Below, one piece after another: positions 12,805 to 24,989 of a stretch of DNA of 64,000 bases. Below the pieces are notes generated by a model. That model worked only from the letters and a program-made list of their open reading frames with translations. It was not told where the DNA came from and ran no database searches. Source of the stretch: Polytrichum commune. Its lineage: Eukaryota; Streptophyta; Polytrichopsida; Polytrichales; Polytrichaceae. A program made the position numbers and the translations under genes. Location of the stretch: the NCBI GenBank assembly GCA_950295325.1, contig OX485803.1, positions 1,366,001 to 1,430,000 on the forward strand, read 5' to 3'. The first letter of the stretch is position 1. Each line of letters opens with the position of its first letter.

Positions 12805-13156
12805 CACTATGTAGTCCTATTAGTGTAGGTGAAGAATTAGCATGGGTCACACTAATTGTCTAGTCAAGGTGAAATTAACGTGGGTCCAAGAACCTGGGTC
12901 TTCCCCTGAGTCTTCATGCAGACTTCCGACCAACACATTCAATATTATTTATAAGACAAAAATAACACAATATGAAATAATCACCCACATTAAATTTCTA
13001 AGAAAAACAAAAAAAAATCTGTCCCACGCTAAATGTCTAATTCAAATTTAGTGTGAGTTAAGAAATAATGTGACCAACACTAATTCTCTTTATGAGAATT
13101 ATAGCGTGGGCTACAGAGAGAATTACTTTGGCCCACGGTGATAGGACTATTTACTG
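12805..13156. mobile_element. TA-flanked MITE, family E, copy 3
   Basis: Terminal repeats CACTATGTAGTCCTAT and ATAGGACTATTTACTG lie between TA dinucleotides at 12803-12804 and 13157-13158. Its interior matches copy 1 in the same orientation. Non-coding. Confidence 0.75.
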
Positions 13157-13159
13157 TAA

Positions 13160-14145
13160 CGGTCATTGCCCCTTCCAGCCCTTCCTCTTGCTTTTTGGTC
13201 CACTTTCTTCCATACCTTCATGCCCATCCCATGCCTCAAGGCTCACGCCCTTTAAAAGACATGAATCTTTTTGCATCACTAGGAGGTTTATAAGTTAGGG
13301 ACTTGGACTGTGAGCTCATGTGAAGTCAATAGATTCTTTTTGACGAGAATATTAAAAGTTCTATAGATCACATAAATTAGTGAGAAGAAGTTGATGCACA
13401 TTATACATTAGGCTTGTGAGTGTTTTAGCATGGTTAAATAGCTTACAAGTGTTGGTGTGATTATCTCAATGCTTGATGGGTCCACTATTGAAATTTGATT
13501 CATTAGCACTGCATAGTGCCCCTCTCCCATGCGAAAAAGATGTAGCTTGGTAAAAAATAAAAAGACAAATGTATAACCCGTTCACATGGCTCAAGTGCTA
13601 AGTTGCGTGTTGCACTATATTGTTTATGGTATTTAGTGTCACATGCTTCATAATGTCGTTGATCCTATTCTAAGGCGTATGTTACGTTACACGAATGATC
13701 AACAACTTCACTAGTGATGTTGCGTTATGATATATAGATACCCCACTTTGTGTAGGGTATGAAACATGCAATTAGTAAAAGATGATTAGCAAATCCAAAT
13801 TGTGCCTATCACCATTTGCTTCATACTTTTTTGATTGAGCTCATATGCCCAACTTATATTATTATCAAAGTGAGAATCTCGTGCTCATTAATTGGTCACA
13901 CACACCCCCCCCCCCTTCCCCCTCAAATCATGTAACTATTGAACCTAGAACATTGACATATTCCGAGCATGGAGTCCAATCTCTTTTAAACACATGTCTT
14001 TTTGATGTATGTTTTTACATCCATGCATGGCCACACATAACTCAATATATTGATGTCCACTTAAAATTGTTATGTTGGATTAAGACATGTCTATCCCCAC
14101 CTAAGGTAGACGTGCATGATATACTCAATTCAATATAAACAAAGA
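13160..14145. other. Intergenic region
   Basis: No gene recognised. It contains an 11-base C tract at 13905-13915 after a short CA run. The open frames here are short and carry no motif. Confidence 0.4.
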
Positions 14146-14149
14146 CCTA

Positions 14150-14945
14150 TATTTGAGTGGTGTGTGGTTTAAAAGACAAATGTTCAATAAAATGAAGATT
14201 ATGTGCTCAAAATATGTTAACAATTCTAGACTCAATAGTCACCATGATTGGGAGAGACTGAAATTGCCTTTTAATGAGCACAAGAATCTTCACTTTTGAC
14301 AGTGTTCAACATAATCCTATGAGCTCCAAAAAGTTTAAGGGAACTTATTGCGGCCTCGAATTAGATTTGCTAGTCATCTCGAACTAACTATGTGTTTCAT
14401 ATCATAGGAGAAGTAGGCTAGTTGGAAAATGTAAACATTCAAGTTATTAGTATGATATCCCTTCCCCACTTCACCCATTTTAGTCCTTCCCCTATGCCCA
14501 TGACCATACCATGCCCCATGATCATGCCCCCATACATGATGCCAGCCATGGACAAAGCCGCCAACCGCCCATAACTTAAGGTAGATAACCCTTATTCAAT
14601 TACTTTTTCTTATTAGAACACCTATAGTTGAGTGGTGTGTGGTTTGGCGTGGATCCAAGAACAAACATCAAAAAGACATGTGTTCAAAATAGATCAGACT
14701 ACGCATTCAGAATATGATAACCATTCTAAATTCAACTAGTCAACACGATTCTGGCGACCTATGTGACCATTCGATGAGCACGAGAATCTTCACTTTGATA
14801 ATGAACAAGACATTCATATGAGCTCCAAAACTTATGGGGGGAGTGGCTACGGGCCCAACTTGGAATTGTGAATGATCTTGACTAATGTAATAGCGTGTTT
14901 CATATCCTAGGAGAAGTTGGGAAGTGGGGAGAAAGTAACCATTTA
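14150..14945 (+). repeat. Diverged direct duplication upstream of PGLP1
   Basis: Two units, about 14150-14455 and 14625-14945, share ordered blocks: GAGTGGTGTGTGGTTT, GAATCTTCACTTT, TATGAGCTCCAAAA and GTTTCATATC followed by TAGGAGAAG. They are separated by about 170 bases of pyrimidine-rich DNA. Non-coding, and of unknown effect on the gene that follows. Confidence 0.65.
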
Positions 14946-15261
14946 AGGCCCATGCACCTTACCCGCAAGAAAACCCAAAAAGGTAAGCAGCACTGTGTGG
15001 CGGTCGCGGTGGGAGGCAGGGGACTTGGGCGAGCTGCCTTATTTGTGGCTACCGATCACCACTTGGATCTCCTCCCCAACACCCATCCAGGTTCTCCTCT
15101 CATCTTCCCTCCTCACACCATGCCACTGCCTCTGCATCTGTAGCTGTCGCAATTCCCTCTCAAATGCGACAGCTCTCGTGAATTTCTGTCTCCTATTGCG
15201 GTAGTAGAAGCAGAAGCACGCACAAGCGGCTCGCAAGTCCCGTTTCATAAGGTTGTGCAAC

Positions 15262-18200
15262 ATGATGCAGGCCGGCAGAGCATGCGGACACAATGTGAGT
15301 GCAATTTCGAGGTTCCAGCGAGTGGTGGCCGCGGGGAAGGGGGTTGACTACAGTTTGCCTAAGTTAGGGGACCAGAGCAGGAGTGCACTCTGGGGTAGCA
15401 ATTTGAAATACAATTCTTCGGGGCTTCCAATTGCTTGTTCTTCTTCATCGCAGCGGCGCACCATGAGCACTGTTGGAGCTTCGATGCAGGACAATGGGGG
15501 ATCCGCATGTATGGTTTCTTCCTTCCTTGCTTATATTTCCCCATTAGCAGGATGAGTGCAAGGGAGTTTTTGTACTACCGAAGCACCGTTGTTGTTGAGT
15601 GCCGGGGGTAGTTAGGATAAATAGAGCCTCCGATGCTTTTGGAATTGGAGTGCGCTATTCTCTACTGTCGGGTGTTGTGGTAATTGCTTGCAAAGGAGAA
15701 CACTTTAGGTGGAACTGTGGTGTGTTGGGGTTACCTTTGCAATTTCCAATTTCCAGGTTCTACCGCTCTTGATGAAGATTTCAAGAGAATTTCCTATTAC
15801 CGAAGCACCGTGAAATTGAGTGCCGCGGTATTTAGGATGGACAAAAGTCTCTGATGCATGTGGAATTGGAGTCTACTATTCTCTAGTGTCGGATGTTATC
15901 GTAATTGATTGCAAAAGAGGACTTTTTGTAAGGAGCTAGGGTGTGTTGGGTTTACCTTGCGCAGCTGGGAGCTCCACGGCCCCATTGTTGACAGAGCATG
16001 CGAAGCTGATTGACAGCGTGGAGACCTTCATCTTCGACTGTGATGGTATTTGCTGTTTCTTCACTCCAGCTTTCCTGCTTTGGCGTTTGAAAATAAACGT
16101 TCCTTGAATTTTGCCACATGGATGTCTTGCATTGCTTGAGACCCACTCAAATCCACATGGTAATTATAGTTTGGCAGCTACTGAAAAGATGAACTAGGAA
16201 GTACCTTATGGTGGTGCCCTCTTCCTTGCGCAATGTTCCTCGCAATGTAAGAGAATTCTATATCATCCGCTTCTCCTCAAACTGGAGCAGAATAGTGTTG
16301 CACATGCTAGAGATGTACTTTCCCTCTCTTGTCCCTATATTTTACAGATAGTTGTGAGTGAGCCTGGCAATCTGGATTCGGGTGGTGGGTTTAGGTGTGA
16401 TTTGGAAGGGTGACAAGCTGATCGATGGCGTTCCGGAGACTCTGGACATGCTTCGGTCCATGGTCAGTACTCAAGTCCTGACATTGAAAGCACGATGACT
16501 TTCAAACCCCTTAGAGTTGTTGCAGCATGGGGACTGCCGTAGCTAGTTAAGGTGCCCTGGAACCATTAGACATGGCATCCTGTCCAAAGTTACCATGTCA
16601 GATGCGTTGCAAATGAGCATACAGACACTAGATTTGCAAGGTCCGAGGATATGACAATTCTTGTATGCACCCAAGTATAAACCCTGAGACTGGTTTAAGG
16701 AGGAATAATTTTGATGGCCTGCGTTTGTGGGGTTGCAGGGCAAACGACTCGTTTTTGTGACCAACAATTCCACCAAGTCACGGAAGCAGTATGGAAAGAA
16801 ATTTGAGTCACTTGGTCTGGATGTGTCCGAGGTCAGGTTTGTCACCTTATTCTCGCACTTATTTCTTTTCAATTGCCAGTTGCTCTGCATGCACACTGCT
16901 CATATTTCTCTTTTCAATGTTGCAGGAGGAGATTTTTGCATCGTCGTTTGCAGCAGCGGCTTACTTGAAGTCAATCAAGTTTCCTTCGGACAAGAAGGTA
17001 GGAAGTAGGGACTACCATGTGGCAAGAATAACCACCCTGGATTGAGCTTGTACCTTCTGATCCCTTTACCAAACTCTCTTCATATATTCTAAGTAATTTG
17101 AAGCTCAACCGCCTATCAAACTGCACAAACTTGCCAGGGTTATCTTGAAGCATGTTCCACCATGTTTGAGATACACGAATTTTGCAGATAAAGTGGTCAG
17201 GAAATTGAGCTTTTCGCCCTGATTGTGCATTGTACATAACAGGTATACATAATTGGTGAAGTCGGCATTCAGTTGGAACTCAAGCAAGCCGGCATTAACT
17301 ACATTGGCGGCCCTGTACTTCTCTACCTTTTCCATTCCTTCACTGTGTTGGCACTCCTAGGGTGTTCAAATTCATGTGATAAACCCTAGTATGTAGAAAT
17401 GCTCTCCCTCTCAAAGTGTAATAAGACCAGTTAAATAGTTGAGCTCATCAGAGCACCATAGATCTGGCCCTGTGGTTGTGTGTTTTCAAAGGATTGCTGG
17501 TATTGGCAATAGTGCCAACTCAGGAAGTATGTACATTTTCGAAATATCAGTTACATGGTAAAATTTTCTTGGTCATATCAATTTGTCAGGCATTTTGATA
17601 CTTGGGATTTGTATATTCTGCAGGAAGATGGTGACAAGAAAATAGACCTTGCACCTGGTCATCTTATGGAGCACGACCATGATGTATATTTTGCGCTTCC
17701 CAATCTGCTCTCTGTACATTTGCATGCGTGTATTGTCTAGCATTGAGGTCTTGGCTCCTTTGTATGCTTGATTATCTCATGTGTTAATATTATCACGTAG
17801 ATTGTGTGAAGGGCTTAACGGGTGTTTCTGTATATGTAGGTGGGAGCAGTGGTGGTGGGATTCGATAGATACCTCAACTACTACAAACTCCAGTGAGTAG
17901 CCATGTTGTTGTTTGTACTATCAAATGTAGAGTCTTTGGGCTTGAGTGTCACGGAGATGGTGCCGGAGGGCAGGATAGGTTGCTATTGATAATGTTGAGA
18001 AAGCAAGTCAGTTGGGTGAACAAATCTGTACTGGAGTGTGTCATTTTGTGCCTAGGTGTTTGTAACTCATAAGTGTATCTTTTGTATTCAACATAATTGA
18101 AAATCTCACCAATAGAGGTCATTTTCTATCTGATACTAAACAGAAAAATGAGGAAATGTACCTTGGTTTCAAACATGTTTCTGATAGTGAGCATGTGTCT

Positions 18201-19595
18201 CCAGATATGCAACTCTTTGTATCCGAGAAAACCCAGGGTGCATGTTCATTGCAACCAACTGTGATGCAGTCACTCATCTCACTGATGCTCAAGAATGGGC
18301 AGGTAATTCCTTTTCCTTCCTATTCTGCTTCTATAAAGCTCACAGTTCATTTGATGTATACTGTTTGTAATCATGATTTATGTACCTGGTTGTGCGGTAG
18401 TGAAAACACCGCATGTACACCTTGCTACTCCACTGTGAGTAAATCATTAACAGTAATAAATATGTGACAACAGGGGGTGGGTCCATGGTTGGGGCCATCA
18501 AGGGCTCGACGGCGAGGGAGCCACTTGTGGTTGGCAAGCCTTCGACCTTCATGATGGACTACCTTGCTTCAGAGTACATTATTTGCCACCTTTTATGTTC
18601 CTTCACTAGTCTCTGATTTTGTTTCATCAACGCAGGTGAAGTTCCTAGAATTTTTTTCAACTGTGCATGCTGCTACTCCAAATCTGAATGCAATGTATGG
18701 CAACTGGAGCAAACTATCAGATGGAGAATATTTTTTGTTTCAACATCAGAAATTGCGAATTTTAAGATTGTTATTTCATGTGTCAGGTATCCCATTTGTC
18801 TTATGTATGTTTCTTGATCAGTTCTTATCGTCATTAATCACAGAGAATGCACTTTGTTGTGGCAGGTTTAATATCAAGACCTCACAAATATGCATGGTGG
18901 GCGACCGGTTGGATACTGATATCCTCTTTGGCCAGAATGGTGGCTGTGCTACACTTTTAGTTCTCTCAGGTGCACAAGACTGTTCTCAGAGTTTTGTAGC
19001 CACGTGTGGTTTCTGGAAGTTCCTGTGGATTGTCAACCTTGACCTATATCTCACCAGAATGAACTCTCAACTTGTTTCAGTGTCGTACAAGAAGTTACTT
19101 CATTATCTTCAAATAGATTTTCCTGGAAAAATCTAACATAGCAAAACCCCTTTCTCTTGCATTCATGTTGCTACAAATAAATTGTGATTCATGTCCGCTT
19201 ATTTGAAGGATTGTAGGTGGGTTCACAAGTGGACCCCTACTTCGGTGAACATTAAGGTTCTGTGGAAGTGGATATATGTTGCCATAAAGGGCTTTATTCT
19301 AATTGATACGGGGCATACGAGCTCAAAACATCTGATACCGCAAGCAACAGATTTATGTGTGTGCTTAGTCATATTACTTTTGATTCTACTTCTTGGACAC
19401 TAGCATAGGATGTGTTGGAGATTCTTGGTTGAGAGCACTTGTGTAACTTATGCATGTGCTAAGCTGGTGAGTTGGATGTGGACAGGTGTGACTACGTTGG
19501 AGACGCTACAAAGTCCAGAGAACAAAATCCAGCCTGACTTTTACACGGACAAGATTTCTGATCTTCTTGCAGTGAAGAAAGTGGCAAGTGCTTGA
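15262..19595 (+). CDS. PGLP1: Phosphoglycolate phosphatase, chloroplast type (photorespiration)
   Basis: Twelve exons join in phase to 385 aa: 15262-15508, 15965-16045, 16395-16462, 16739-16831, 16926-16997, 17243-17314, 17624-17683, 17840-17892, 18205-18302, 18474-18573, 18866-18969 and 19486-19595 (stop TGA). All introns are GT-AG. HAD-superfamily motifs are complete: DCDG at 107-110 (nucleophile Asp107, general acid Asp109), VTNNST at 139-144, VGKPS with Lys303 and GDRLDTD at 327-333. The core is close to Arabidopsis PGLP1 ([45 protein letters not shown]). The enzyme dephosphorylates 2-phosphoglycolate, made by Rubisco oxygenation, in the chloroplast. The first 80 or so residues are Ser/Arg/Ala-rich with few acids, as in a transit peptide. 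Start: tandem ATGs at 15262 and 15265; the first was taken. The flank after the stop belongs to a repeat family (see findings). Confidence 0.94.
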
Positions 19596-19659
19596 TGATG
19601 ATGTTTGCAAGATTGATGGACATGGCTCCCCTCAATTCTAATGTGAATTACATCGACCT

Positions 19660-21110
19660 TGTGATGCTGGACATGGAAGCACATCACAAGTGATGCAAGT
19701 TATGGTGAAAAAATTGGTAATTAGTGCAGATTAGTGTAAATTAAATTGAAGCTCTGTTAATTTCTTTGCACAGGTCCATTGGCTCTACACATCCTGTAGT
19801 GCTGTGTACTGAGATTGAAACCTATTTAGAATATTGATATTTGGATAAGCCATCACACATACCAATCATGTTGTCCATTTTCATGTGAGACATTTTATTG
19901 TGAAGCATTTTTGACTTGGAGATTTGTCAAATTTCATCACCTGCAACGTGGGAAACATTTCAGGATTCAGTGTTTACGAAAATGTTGACTGTGGACTGAC
20001 AGGTTATACTAGATTAATCCTGGCATGACATGTTTTTCCTACTGAGTAGACATGCCTAATTCCGTCGAAGCCTGGGATAGAATTCTATTTACTGGGTTTC
20101 ATATATAAGCTCTCATCAATTATAGAGCACTTCTTGAGCAGAGTGACAAGTCGTAACATAACAGGCATCCATCGATCTGAATAGGATATGTGAAGGTCAC
20201 TTGGAGGGGACTCGAGGAAGTTGTTATCCAAAACTTGGAGGTCCAAGTCTGTACTCTCAAGAATGTAGAGTAAAATGAGTATAGAGAATCTGGGCAGCAA
20301 AGGCAGAGTTACCTCTGGTTAGTGAGTTTAAGGTCACTGAAAACCAAGGGTAGTCTTGAATGTGATAACAGATCAACCCAATTATTGTCTTGTGGTTGTC
20401 ATCAAAGTACTTAATTGCCACAATAGATATTTAAACACTCTGCTTTGTATATGAAAACTTCAGAGTTTTCACTTTTGCTGACCATTGAGTTTCTTCCCTG
20501 CCTAACTTCTCAAGGCTAGTTTTGATCCTAGCATTGAGGCTTGTATCCTGCCAAGATGAAAAGGCTTATTTATTGGTTGTAGTACTTTGTCACATTTGGT
20601 AGCTAAAATACTTCAACATCTCCTGCACACGTACACGACGATTTCATTATCAAATTGATGCTTGAGCTTTGAGGAATTTTTGAAGTGTGTGCACATCGTA
20701 ATTTGAAAGAGTTGGTTGTGGGATTTGTACTGAGTAGACATGCTCAATTCAGTTGAAGCCTGGCATACTACACTGAAGACTTCAATTTACTGGGTACTAA
20801 GAATCCTTTATGAGTAAACTCTAATCAAGTATAAAACATTGATTTGAGCAGAGTGAATCAATACAATCAATATATGATCCAAAGATCCCAATGGGTTCAA
20901 GGGCCACTTGCAGGGATTTGCGAAAGCTTCTCTCCGATGCTTGGAGGTCCAAGCGTTTATCAAGGATGAGCTTTGCACCTGTCACCGCCTCACAACCCAT
21001 TTGACACTCTACCACTGTCAGTGGACCCACATAACCCATCAAAAGATATGGCATAGACCTTCAACCTGTCACTTCACAAATCACTCCCAAAATACCTGTC
21101 ACTAGGCGGA
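19660..21110 (+). repeat. PGLP1 3'-flank repeat, copy next to the gene
   Basis: Starting about 65 bases after the PGLP1 stop, this sequence recurs at 59.83-60.96 (+), 61.49-62.02 (+, partial), 36.2-37.47 (-) and 39.38-40.26 (-). Shared blocks include TGATGCTGGACATG, GTGATGCAAGTT, AGTGTAAATT, CTACACATC, GAGTAGACATGC and TGCTTGGAGGTCCAAG. The block near 20.03-20.25 is repeated at 20.73-20.96. This copy lacks the roughly 500-bp cassette found in the middle of most of the others. It probably includes the PGLP1 3' UTR. Confidence 0.8.
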
Positions 21111-21399
21111 TAGAAGTTAGATTACCGTTGGAAGAAGCTTTGGGAAGCTTAGGGAAGTTCCAACTTAGGATGCAAGGATCTATGTGGCGGATTTGCTAGG
21201 AAGGTGTGTTGGTCGAAGCCTCGAAGGTTTCCAAGCTTTTTGCACTGCATTGCTTCTGAAATGGTGAGTTCTAGACATATCTTCCTACCAGATCTGGTTT
21301 TGGATTCTCCTTAGGTAGGGATTGGGGGGTTAAGGTGTTGCTTTTCGGTTGATGCATGGTTAGGCTTCTCTGTAGGGGACTTCTTCGGTAAATCATCCG

Positions 21400-22330
21400 T
21401 AATCTCCACACATTTGTAACAAAGAACACAAAAATCGTGAAATAGGAATGGCCAAAATCAAAATCCCCTACGTAGATAAGTGGCTATCAAACACCCAAAT
21501 AAATCAAAAAATGTCCAACCACTTCTAGAAAAATGAAAATGCGATAAACACCCAAAAAACCACCCAAACGCTAATATTTTAGATACGCACAATACATGGG
21601 TAACCACAGAAAGAATATTTTTTTTTGCCCCCTCACACATCAAAACCCCAATTGCACATTGTGTCAATGCAATGATAAAGACACATGGCCCCACCTCTTA
21701 TCAACATGCGAACACCCATACTTAAAAGGCCTAAGAATCGCATGACACAACAAAGCAGTACACCTCATCACCCATACACTGTAGGCCTACAAGAACACCC
21801 GGTTCTTCACACTGACCAATGTGGGCCACCTAAATAACACACCACCCGAACAAATAATTCCGGAATGGCTCCTTAAATGCACATGCACACAAACAACATG
21901 CCAATGCCAAGCCAAACTAAGACCGGATATCCTATGCATAATTGGGGCCCCAAATCAAATACAAACACCCATAACACCTTCCCCCAAACTCACAGTTCAC
22001 CTCATTGAATTCACACACTGTCATGACAAATTCTCCGACCAAGCCCTCACACACAAACACACCAAATATGACCCACTAATTAACACCATACAAAATCAAG
22101 GTTGGCAAACAAACCCCTTTATCACCATCACGGCCAGAGTGAGAGGGGCTATACATGAGCACTCCATTAACAAACTTGCTAACTTGAAAATCCCGATATC
22201 CACCATCAAAACCCTCATGAAAAACATACACCAAAATGCCATCAAATATCTCACGTACCTTGTCTAAAACAAAAGGAAACTAGACAACAAAGAAATCCTC
22301 GTGCCCCTCCCCCATAAACTGGGCTTACTT
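21400..22330 (+). pseudogene. Decayed 3' end of a LINE-type retrotransposon ORF2
   Basis: The + strand reads KIPYVDKWLSNTQIN, then a CTLC...HLLSTC zinc-binding-like motif (C-x2-C...H-x4-C) with LKGLRIA, then an open stretch (21821-22267) containing LRPDILCIIGAPNQ, GAIHEHSI and NAIKYLTYL. Premature stops interrupt it before the open stretch, for example TGA after GLRIA. The order of finger and C-terminal region fits the end of a non-LTR reverse-transcriptase polyprotein. No RT or endonuclease core is present, so the copy is 5'-truncated and dead. The class is inferred from pattern, not from a search. Confidence 0.6.
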
Positions 22331-24989
22331 ATGCACCCCCAGAGCCCACCTCCCAAAAGAGGCATAACACCTCATATTGCATCATGATACCCGTGATCAA
22401 CATTAGGCCAATGGGCTCACATTCATGCTGATACTCTGGTACAAGCGTTATCTTTTACTTTATTTTATTAAATGCGGGAAACAAAGAGCAACTTAAGGTT
22501 CACGAGACACAAAAACAGTTCTTATCCACAAGAGAAATGGCTAACACATTTTCTTCTCCAATTGTGTCCACATGTTGCCAAAAATGGTAGCTGATGTGAA
22601 AGCACATTTGAAGTATAGAGATATGAATCTATTGCCTACCTATCTAGTATTTTGAGCGATGAGTGGGTTCCATTTGGTCTTGTGTGATGCTAAGTTTCTT
22701 CCAATTGAACCGTCTTTGTAGATCTGTGTGCTTTGAGCTTTGTACTATCATGTTGATCGTCTTGAAAGAAGTGTCTTGTCCACAAAATAATGTTACATAC
22801 ATTCCGTGATCCATAGCCATATTCTTGATATTCGAATAACGATACATATTACATAGATGTTATTGATATGCGACCTTAGCAGTATCGGAGTACCTCGACT
22901 CGTGAGCCTAACTGGCCAAAGAAAGTTGCGCTCAGGAGATGGCATCACACTAAGCTATGGCAATGTGGCAAAAATCACAGTGACATTTCCCTAGATTTCA
23001 TTTTTGAGCTTTCTCCCATTTGAATAACCAATAGGACTTACTTGATCGAAGTTTCATGGTTCTTTGAACTCACATTACAATCTCTGGTTGAGGATACCAT
23101 CTCTTGAAGCTTTTTGGAAACAAGTTGCCCATTTGGCACTAGACATTCAGGTTAATGTAATAGAAATGAGGGAAAAAAGAGATTCACAATGTTGAATAAC
23201 GAAGTGGCGAGGAATAGAAGCGAAGTGAGGAAAGAAAGTCAACTCCAGAGTACTCCTCGAGCCAACTAGAAAATCTCCAATAGATAGTTTTTACGACCAA
23301 TGAGAGACCAAAGAAACAAATGGGCAAGAACCTGTACACAATATGTAGTCGGTTGCCTAAAGCAATTGTAGGCGCCCATCCTTGTGTGATTGTGGTCGTC
23401 CTTAATCTTGCTCAATCATGGCCATTCATCCTAGGGTACACTATAGATGATCCATCCAACAATGATCTGTATGGAAGGTTATGTTGCAAGCGCTTTGAGG
23501 CACATGTGGAAGATTTGTTGGCGCCACCTATTACGGTGGAAGGATCCATCAATTAGGGCTAATTCTTTACGTGTGGTGAGGCCCTCAAGACATCGATCTA
23601 ACCGCCCTCGGAGGTCCTTATTTTCAATAATGCATTGTTTCTAGGGCCTCAACTATGACCTAATCCTCTACATCTCCTAATACCCATGTCCCTAACCCAA
23701 AAACGATTTTAGTCTAGGCTATGTGTGACCCAAGAGGGATAAAATCATGTACTGAGAAATGGAAGTGGGTGGAGGGCCTCTAGTAGTGGGAGTCACTCTA
23801 TAATAGACCCTCTTTCATCCAATTTGAATGATCCTTCATGACATAACATGATTATGCAACTACTTGATGGTTTTTTTTGAAACTAAGAGGTTGCGATAGA
23901 AATACGTTGAGTAAATTACATCAATTCAAAAAGTTCATAGTACACAACCTATGTGCTCTCCATGAACGGGGAACCTGGAATTAAAGGAGAATTATGTTCT
24001 CGGGGGGGGGGGGGGGGGGCAGTGTGTTAAAAAGTTAAGGATGTAGGTGCGAATAACCACTATTTTATAGGGAGGTATTACTTTCAATTCTCTTCTTTTT
24101 TTCACTTGCTATTATTATGTAAATTTCTACTTTTGGTTAATAAAATAATGGCTTGCATTACTTATAATTCCAAATTACCTATTATTCCATACCCTATAGT
24201 ACTTTAAAGATGTTCTGCGCCATTTTTGATACCCTATATTACTCTTAAGTCGATTTATAATTTTTTGCCCCCATGTTTTTAAAATACCCTATCATTTGTT
24301 TGCATGTATATTGCTACTCCAACCAATGACTACCCCCCCCCCCCATTATGTTAATGTGATGTCTAGTCCTACGGAACACAACCAGGGAGTCGTGCAATGT
24401 TACGGAATACTTTTGGGGTAGGGACAATTATTTTACCTCAAACTTCTTAGTTTTGATGTTGCCACTAGAAGAAGTGCCATGTAATGTTACCTTAAAAGTA
24501 AAGTTGAGTCATTACTAGATTTGATTTTTAATTTTATTGTACATACACCCAATGATCTTGCCATACTTATGTGATATTTGGTTTAGGTAAATTTAGAAGT
24601 CACTGAAATTTTATAATGTAGTTATTAAAAGTGTCATTTACAATATAATGAGAAAAAAGAAATCCATTTCTAGGATTGAAAACAAAAGTGTAGACCTCTA
24701 TTGACTTGCACATGTTTTGTGAACTTCTATTGAATGAAATTCCAATGTATATCGCTAACATGGAGAGGCTAATTGAAATAAAAAGAATATTATATGGGGT
24801 CAACCAATGATTAAAACATGGTTGTGACTTTGGAGTCAAGTCCATGTGGACCATAGGATCATGATACCAAACTCTATTGATTGACTTTGAAATGCAATGG
24901 AGTGACAAATGGATCTCATATACTCTCAAAATGTAGTCAAACACTTTGCAAGATATATTAATCGTATATGAAGTCGAGGAAACATATTT
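22331..24989. other. Unassigned AT-rich region with a G18 tract
   Basis: No gene is supported. The tract of 18 G at 24002-24019 and of 12 C at 24333-24344 face each other across about 310 bases of AT-rich DNA. Short open frames (22644-22847, 23320-23556, 24600-24944) show no motif that I recognise. Confidence 0.4.

Noticed and set aside
18564-19136. 190-codon frame over PGLP1 exon 11
   Set aside because: Only 18866-18969 matches the phosphatase. The rest is intron read-through bounded by valid splice sites.
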